Below, one piece after another: positions 5,695 through 8,898 of a stretch of DNA of 8,898 nt. Source of the stretch: Burkholderiaceae bacterium (GTDB taxonomy: Bacteria > Pseudomonadota > Gammaproteobacteria > Burkholderiales > Burkholderiaceae); the NCBI GenBank assembly GCA_022701845.1, contig JAKONS010000126.1:1-8898 (forward strand), read 5' to 3'. A program made the position numbers and the translations under genes. Positions within the stretch are counted from its first letter, which is position 1; each line of letters opens with the position of its first letter. The notes under the pieces are model-generated. The model was given only the letters and a program-made list of their open reading frames with translations. It ran no database searches and was not told the origin of the DNA.

Positions 5695-6489
5695 ATGGCC
5701 AAACGAAAAACCATGCGCACCGACATCGCCTGGAGCACCACCGACAGCATCACCGTCAAGGGGCTCGACGTGTGCCGGGACATTCTGGGCAAGGTCTCGC
5801 TCGGCGACATGGCCTTCCTGGAGCTGACCGACCGCCTGCCGACACCGCGCGAATCGATCGTCTTCAACGCCATCGCGGTGTGCCTGGTCGAGCACGGCCT
5901 GACCCCCAGCGCGCTGGTCACCCGGCTGACGATCTCCGGCGCGCCGGAGGCGATGCAGGCCGCCGTCGGCGCCGGGCTGTGCGGCCTGGGCAGCGTGTTC
6001 GTCGGCAGCATGGAAGACGCGGCGCGCCTGCTGCAGCAGGCCATGCCGATGGTCGACGGCCGGCCCGACCCGCAGGCCGACATCGCCGCCCTGGCCGGCG
6101 GCATCGTCGACCGGCAGATGGCCGCCGGCGCCAGCGTGCCGGGCATCGGCCACCACATCCACAAGCCGGTCGACCCGCGCGCGCCGGCGCTGTTCGCCAT
6201 CGCCCGCGAACACGGCTTCGACGGCCCCTACATCGCGCTGATGAACGCGGTGGCCGCGGAAGCCGGCCGGCGCCTGGGCAAGAACCTGCCCTGCAACGCC
6301 ACCGGCGCCATCGCCGCGGTGGCCTGCGAGCTGGGCCTGCCCTGGGAGATCGTGCGCGGCATCGGCGTGATGGCGCGCGCCATCGGGCTGGTGGCGCATG
6401 TGCTGGAAGAGCTGCGCAACCCGCTGGCGCGCGAGATGAAGACCATGGTCGAGGAGATGGCCACCGCGCACTTCCGCCCGGCGGCCTGA
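5695..6489 (+). CDS. Citrate-synthase-fold protein, 'citryl-CoA lyase'-like
   Basis: The 264-residue product is much shorter than citrate synthase (about 430) and resembles the lone lyase domain of ATP-citrate lyase and citryl-CoA lyase. Visible marks are ITVKGLDVCRDILGKVSLGDMAFLEL (19-44), the family helix SGAPEAMQAAVGAGLCGLGSVFVG (81-104), the His motif GIGHHIHKPVDPR (150-162, equivalent to GxGHxxYxxxDPR of citrate synthase, H153 as the likely catalytic His), LPCNATGAIAAVACELGLPW (198-217) and GVMARAIGLVAHVLEE (224-239). Where citrate synthase and ATP-citrate lyase have a catalytic Asp (NVD), this protein has Thr (NAT). The His of the GxxHGG segment is also replaced, by Val102. From memory, the NATGAI form is shared by a group of such proteins next to Bug receptors, so it looks like a subfamily trait and not decay. 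Cleavage or formation of an unidentified acyl-CoA is inferred from the neighbouring ligase. GAAGGAA precedes the ATG, 66 bases after the ligase. Confidence 0.85.
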   Translation: MAKRKTMRTDIAWSTTDSITVKGLDVCRDILGKVSLGDMAFLELTDRLPTPRESIVFNAIAVCLVEHGLTPSALVTRLTISGAPEAMQAAVGAGLCGLGSVFVGSMEDAARLLQQAMPMVDGRPDPQADIAALAGGIVDRQMAAGASVPGIGHHIHKPVDPRAPALFAIAREHGFDGPYIALMNAVAAEAGRRLGKNLPCNATGAIAAVACELGLPWEIVRGIGVMARAIGLVAHVLEELRNPLAREMKTMVEEMATAHFRPAA

Positions 6490-6545
6490 CGCACGCCGCG
6501 CCGGCAGCCCCCACCACCCCCACCGACACCCGAAGGAGACACGAC

Positions 6546-7589
6546 ATGCGCGAAGACATGCGACACATCGGCAGCAGCGGCGGCACCGTCACGCCCGGCG
6601 ACCGCGGCCGCCGCCTGGCCTGCACCGCCCTCGGCGCGGCCGCCCTCGCCCTCCTGGCACCGCTGGCCATCGCGCCGGCGCATGCCGCCGACCCCTGGCC
6701 GAGCCGGCCGGTGCACATCGTGGTGCCCTTCGCCGCGGGCGGCGGCGGCGACTTCATCGTGCGGGTCTGGGCCGACCGCTTCTCGGCCGCGCTCAAGCAG
6801 CCGGTGGTGATCGAGAACCGCGGCGGCGGCAGCACGGTGGCGGGCACCGAATACGTCTCGCGCGCCGCGCCCGACGGCTACACCCTGCTCTTCACCAGCA
6901 CCGCGCTCTCCACCAACCCGAGCCTGCTGCCCAACCTCAAATACCGCACGCCGGAAGACTTCGCGCCGATCGCCCAGGTCATCTCCTATCCGTTCGCGCT
7001 GGCCGCCCGCACCGGCCTGGAGATCTCCAGCATTCCCGAGCTGGTGGCCTATGCGAAAAAGAACCCGGAGAAGCTCACCATCTCGACCTCCGGCGACGGC
7101 TCCGGCTCGCACCTGGCGGCCGCCGCGCTGCAGGACGCCACCGGCATCCGCATGACCACCGTGCCCTACCGCGGCGCCGGCCCCGCCATCGCCGACGTGG
7201 CCGCCGGCCATGTCGACATGACCTTCACCGGCATGTCGCAGGTCAAGCCCTTCCTGGACGGCGGCCGGGTGAAGGTGCTGGCCTCCTCCGGCCTGGCGCG
7301 GCTGAAGTCGGCGCCCGAGGTGAAGACCATCGCCGACCAGGGGGTGCCGGGCTTCAACGCGGTGGTCTGGTGGGGCATGCTGGCGCCGGCCGGCACGCCC
7401 AAGCCGGTGGTCGACCGGATCAACGAGGCGCTCAAGGTGAGCCTGGCCGACCCCGAGGTGGAGAAACGCCTGGCCGTCATCGACGGCGACGTGCGGGTGT
7501 CCACCCCGCAGGAATTCGAGAAACTGATCCGCGACGAGGTGGTGCGCTGGAAACGCCTGATAAAACCGTCCGAAGGCACCCCGCGCTGA
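6546..7589 (+). CDS. Bug-family tripartite tricarboxylate (TTT) periplasmic solute receptor
   Basis: The 347-residue product is an extracytoplasmic receptor of the TctC/Bug family, which binds small carboxylates in the periplasm. The signal peptide is long (about 47 residues, GRRLACTALGAAALALLAPLAIAPAHA); starting at Met5 (6558) would shorten it by only four. Family marks are WPSRPVHIVVPFAAGGGGDFIVR (51-73, the ligand-binding loop), VVIENRGGGSTVAGTEYVSRAAPDGYTLL (87-115), TTVPYRGAGPAIADVAAGHVDM (204-225), VKVLASSGLARLKSAPEVKTIADQGVPGF (242-270) and GMLAPAGTPKPVVDRIN (277-293). AAGGAGA lies 9 bases before the ATG. It follows the lyase-like gene by 56 bases in the same direction. TctA and TctB membrane partners are absent here, which is common, since Burkholderiales carry many orphan receptors. 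The ligand cannot be told from sequence; the context favours the acid activated by the upstream ligase. Confidence 0.93.
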   Translation: MREDMRHIGSSGGTVTPGDRGRRLACTALGAAALALLAPLAIAPAHAADPWPSRPVHIVVPFAAGGGGDFIVRVWADRFSAALKQPVVIENRGGGSTVAGTEYVSRAAPDGYTLLFTSTALSTNPSLLPNLKYRTPEDFAPIAQVISYPFALAARTGLEISSIPELVAYAKKNPEKLTISTSGDGSGSHLAAAALQDATGIRMTTVPYRGAGPAIADVAAGHVDMTFTGMSQVKPFLDGGRVKVLASSGLARLKSAPEVKTIADQGVPGFNAVVWWGMLAPAGTPKPVVDRINEALKVSLADPEVEKRLAVIDGDVRVSTPQEFEKLIRDEVVRWKRLIKPSEGTPR

Positions 7590-7656
7590 GCGCTGCCCCG
7601 TCGCACCGCCGACCCCCTCCACCGTACCGAACGAACCGACCGAAGCGACCCACCCC

Positions 7657-8505
7657 ATGAACGATCTGCTCCAGGCCCGCTACGGCATGCCCGCCCCCAC
7701 CCCGGGCCCCGCCGACGACTCCGGCGACATCGGCGACGTCGGCCTCGCCCACGACGCCACCATCGCCACCCTGCTCGGCCACCGCTCGGTGCGCCGCTAC
7801 ACCGACCAGCCGGTGAGCGCCCATGCGCTCGACCTGATGGTCGCCGCCGCCCAGTCGGCCTCCACCTCGTCGAACCTGCAGACCTGGAGCGTGGTGGCGG
7901 TGCAGGACCCGGCCGCCAAGGACCGGCTCTCGCGCCTGGCCGGCGACCAGCGCCACATCCGCGAATGCCCGCTGTTCCTGGTGTGGCTGGCCGACCTGGC
8001 CCGGCTCGACGCGGTCGGCGCGCGGCGCGACCTGAAGCGCGACGGCCTCGACTACCTGGAGCTGCTGATGGTGGGCGTGATCGACGCCGCCCTGGCCTCG
8101 CAGAACGCCGCGGTGGCGGCCGAGGCGCTGGGCCTGGGCATCGTCTACATCGGCGGCATGCGCAACCAGCCGGAGGCGGTGGCCGCCGAGCTGGGCCTGC
8201 CGCCGCGCACCGTGGCGGTGTTCGGCATGTGCGTCGGCCATCCCGACCCGGAGAACCCGGCCGGCATCAAGCCGCGCCTGCCGGTGTCGGCGGTGCTGCA
8301 CCGCGAGCGCTACGACCCCGCGGCGTCGGACGGCCCGACCGAGCAGTACGTCGAGACGATGGACCGCTTCTACGCCGCCCAGCAGATGAAGACCAACGGC
8401 GACTGGGCCGAGCACTCGCTCAACCGGGTGCGCGGCCCGGAAGCGCTGCAGGGCCGCGACCGGCTGGCCGAGGCGCTGCGCCAGCGCGGCTTCCCGGCGC
8501 TGTAG
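7657..8505 (+). CDS. Nitroreductase-family flavin oxidoreductase, NfsA/FRP-like
   Basis: The 282-residue product is an FMN-binding NAD(P)H oxidoreductase. The domain starts near residue 37 with TLLGHRSVRRYTDQPV (FMN phosphate-binding Arg/Ser residues), then AAAQSASTSSNLQTWSVV (63-80). ALGLGIVYIGGMRNQPEAVAAELGLP (157-182) follows, then VFGMCVGHPDPENPAGIKPRLPVSAVLHRERY (188-219), all characteristic of the NfsA/FRP branch. It is longer than NfsA (about 240): about 36 extra residues precede the fold, and the C-terminal tail runs on from about 220. Members reduce nitroaromatics, quinones or free flavin, so the natural substrate is uncertain; a nitro- or quinone-type intermediate of the operon's pathway is possible but inferred. 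The ribosome site is weak (GAAGCGA, 7642-7648). The gene follows the Bug gene by 67 bases and is probably the last of the operon, converging on another Bug gene 24 bases away. Confidence 0.9.
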   Translation: MNDLLQARYGMPAPTPGPADDSGDIGDVGLAHDATIATLLGHRSVRRYTDQPVSAHALDLMVAAAQSASTSSNLQTWSVVAVQDPAAKDRLSRLAGDQRHIRECPLFLVWLADLARLDAVGARRDLKRDGLDYLELLMVGVIDAALASQNAAVAAEALGLGIVYIGGMRNQPEAVAAELGLPPRTVAVFGMCVGHPDPENPAGIKPRLPVSAVLHRERYDPAASDGPTEQYVETMDRFYAAQQMKTNGDWAEHSLNRVRGPEALQGRDRLAEALRQRGFPAL

Positions 8506-8529
8506 GGCGACGAGGCACCGGGACGCCGC

Positions 8530-8898
8530 TCACTCCACCGGCAGCCGGTTCACCTCGACCAGGCGCCGGGTCTTGGCCAGCTCGCTCACCACGAAGTCGC
8601 CCATCTGCTTCGAGGTGGTCGGCATGGTGGTGAAGCCCATCTCGATCAGGCGGGCGCGCATGTCGGCCTCCTTCAGCACCGTCTGCATCTCCGCGTTCAA
8701 CCAGGACACCACCGGCTGCGGCGTCTTCGCCGGCGCCAGCATGCCGATCCAGGTGAGCGATTCGAAGTTGTCGAAGCCCAGCTCGGCCAGGGTGGGCAGT
8801 TCGGTCTTCAGGTTGCCGCGGCGGGCGCTGGTGAGCGCGATGCCGCGCACCTGGCCGCCGGTGACGAAGGGCATGGCGGTGGCGTAGTTGTCGAACAG
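8530..8898 (-). CDS. Bug-family TTT periplasmic receptor, C-terminal part only
   Basis: The last 122 residues of a receptor whose start lies beyond the right edge; the frame is open to base 8898 (LFDNYATAMPFVTGG). The Bug C-terminal pattern is clear: a GGQVRGIALTSARRGNLKTELPTLAELGFDNFESLTW stretch, then GMLAPAKTPQPVVSWLN (equivalent to GMLAPAGTPKPVVDRIN in the receptor at 6546-7589), then an ARLIEMGF segment and a final E-L-A-K-T-R-R-L-V-E helix. It is clearly paralogous to the other receptor, but too different to be a recent copy. It is convergent with the nitroreductase gene, so it belongs to another transcription unit. A complete protein would have about 320-330 residues. Confidence 0.9.
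   Translation of the reverse strand: MFDNYATAMPFVTGGQVRGIALTSARRGNLKTELPTLAELGFDNFESLTWIGMLAPAKTPQPVVSWLNAEMQTVLKEADMRARLIEMGFTTMPTTSKQMGDFVVSELAKTRRLVEVNRLPVE

Noticed and set aside
3949..6471. An 840-codon open frame on the minus strand opposite the ligase and lyase genes
   Set aside because: Its composition (His/Gly/Ala/Arg-rich, no domains) is that of an antisense shadow; the plus-strand genes here carry full family motifs.
2325..7589. A 1754-codon open frame on the plus strand
   Set aside because: Only its last 348 codons (from 6546) are the Bug receptor. The rest is Arg/Pro/Gly/Ala-rich shadow of genes in other frames and strands, kept open by the very high GC content.
8506..8529. Possible terminator between the convergent nitroreductase and Bug genes
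   Set aside because: Only a 4-base GGCG/CGCC pairing with a long loop and no T tract was found.

Overview
The window is very GC-rich DNA (third codon positions are almost all G or C). It carries one and a partial second 'Bug' periplasmic receptor, an Alcaligenes-type esterase and a CzcICBA-type metal efflux operon. This points to a betaproteobacterium of the order Burkholderiales, Comamonadaceae- or Alcaligenaceae-like; the genus cannot be told from the sequence.

Left part (1-2672, minus strand): the start of a metal-type RND efflux operon. Reading from right to left, the genes are a small His-rich exported protein of CzcI type (2316-2672), a TolC/CzcC-type outer-membrane channel (905-2176), an unnamed exported protein with a C-terminal membrane anchor (228-908), and the first 77 residues of a CzcB/CusB-like periplasmic adaptor (1-231). 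The last three genes are joined by 4-bp ATGA stop/start overlaps. The RND pump itself should lie off the left edge. The unnamed protein and the adaptor share the same motif, GAHGPNGEHLD, just after their signal peptides. A hairpin with a short T tract separates the CzcI-like gene from the channel gene, and three tandem 11-bp repeats lie just upstream of the CzcI-like gene.

Middle (2733-3764, minus strand): a lipoprotein alpha/beta hydrolase very like Alcaligenes esterase 713. It has a recognisable Ser/Glu/His triad and the unusual adjacent cysteines near the oxyanion hole. It is divergent from the right-hand operon across a 232-bp regulatory gap that holds two inverted repeats, one fitting a LysR-type box.

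Right part (3997-8505, plus strand): four co-directional genes, probably one operon. They encode an acyl-CoA synthetase (CaiC-like AMP-binding enzyme), a short citrate-synthase-fold protein of the kind labelled 'citryl-CoA lyase', a Bug-type periplasmic solute receptor, and an NfsA/FRP-like flavin nitroreductase. Together they suggest capture of an organic acid in the periplasm, CoA activation, carbon-carbon cleavage (or a related CoA-dependent step) and a flavin-dependent reduction. The substrate is unknown, and the divergent esterase could supply the acid from an ester. A second Bug receptor gene, cut by the right edge, converges on the nitroreductase gene (8530-8898, minus strand).

No RNA genes, insertion sequences, CRISPR arrays or phage genes were seen. 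No gene-free stretch exceeds 300 bases; the longest is 3765-3996.
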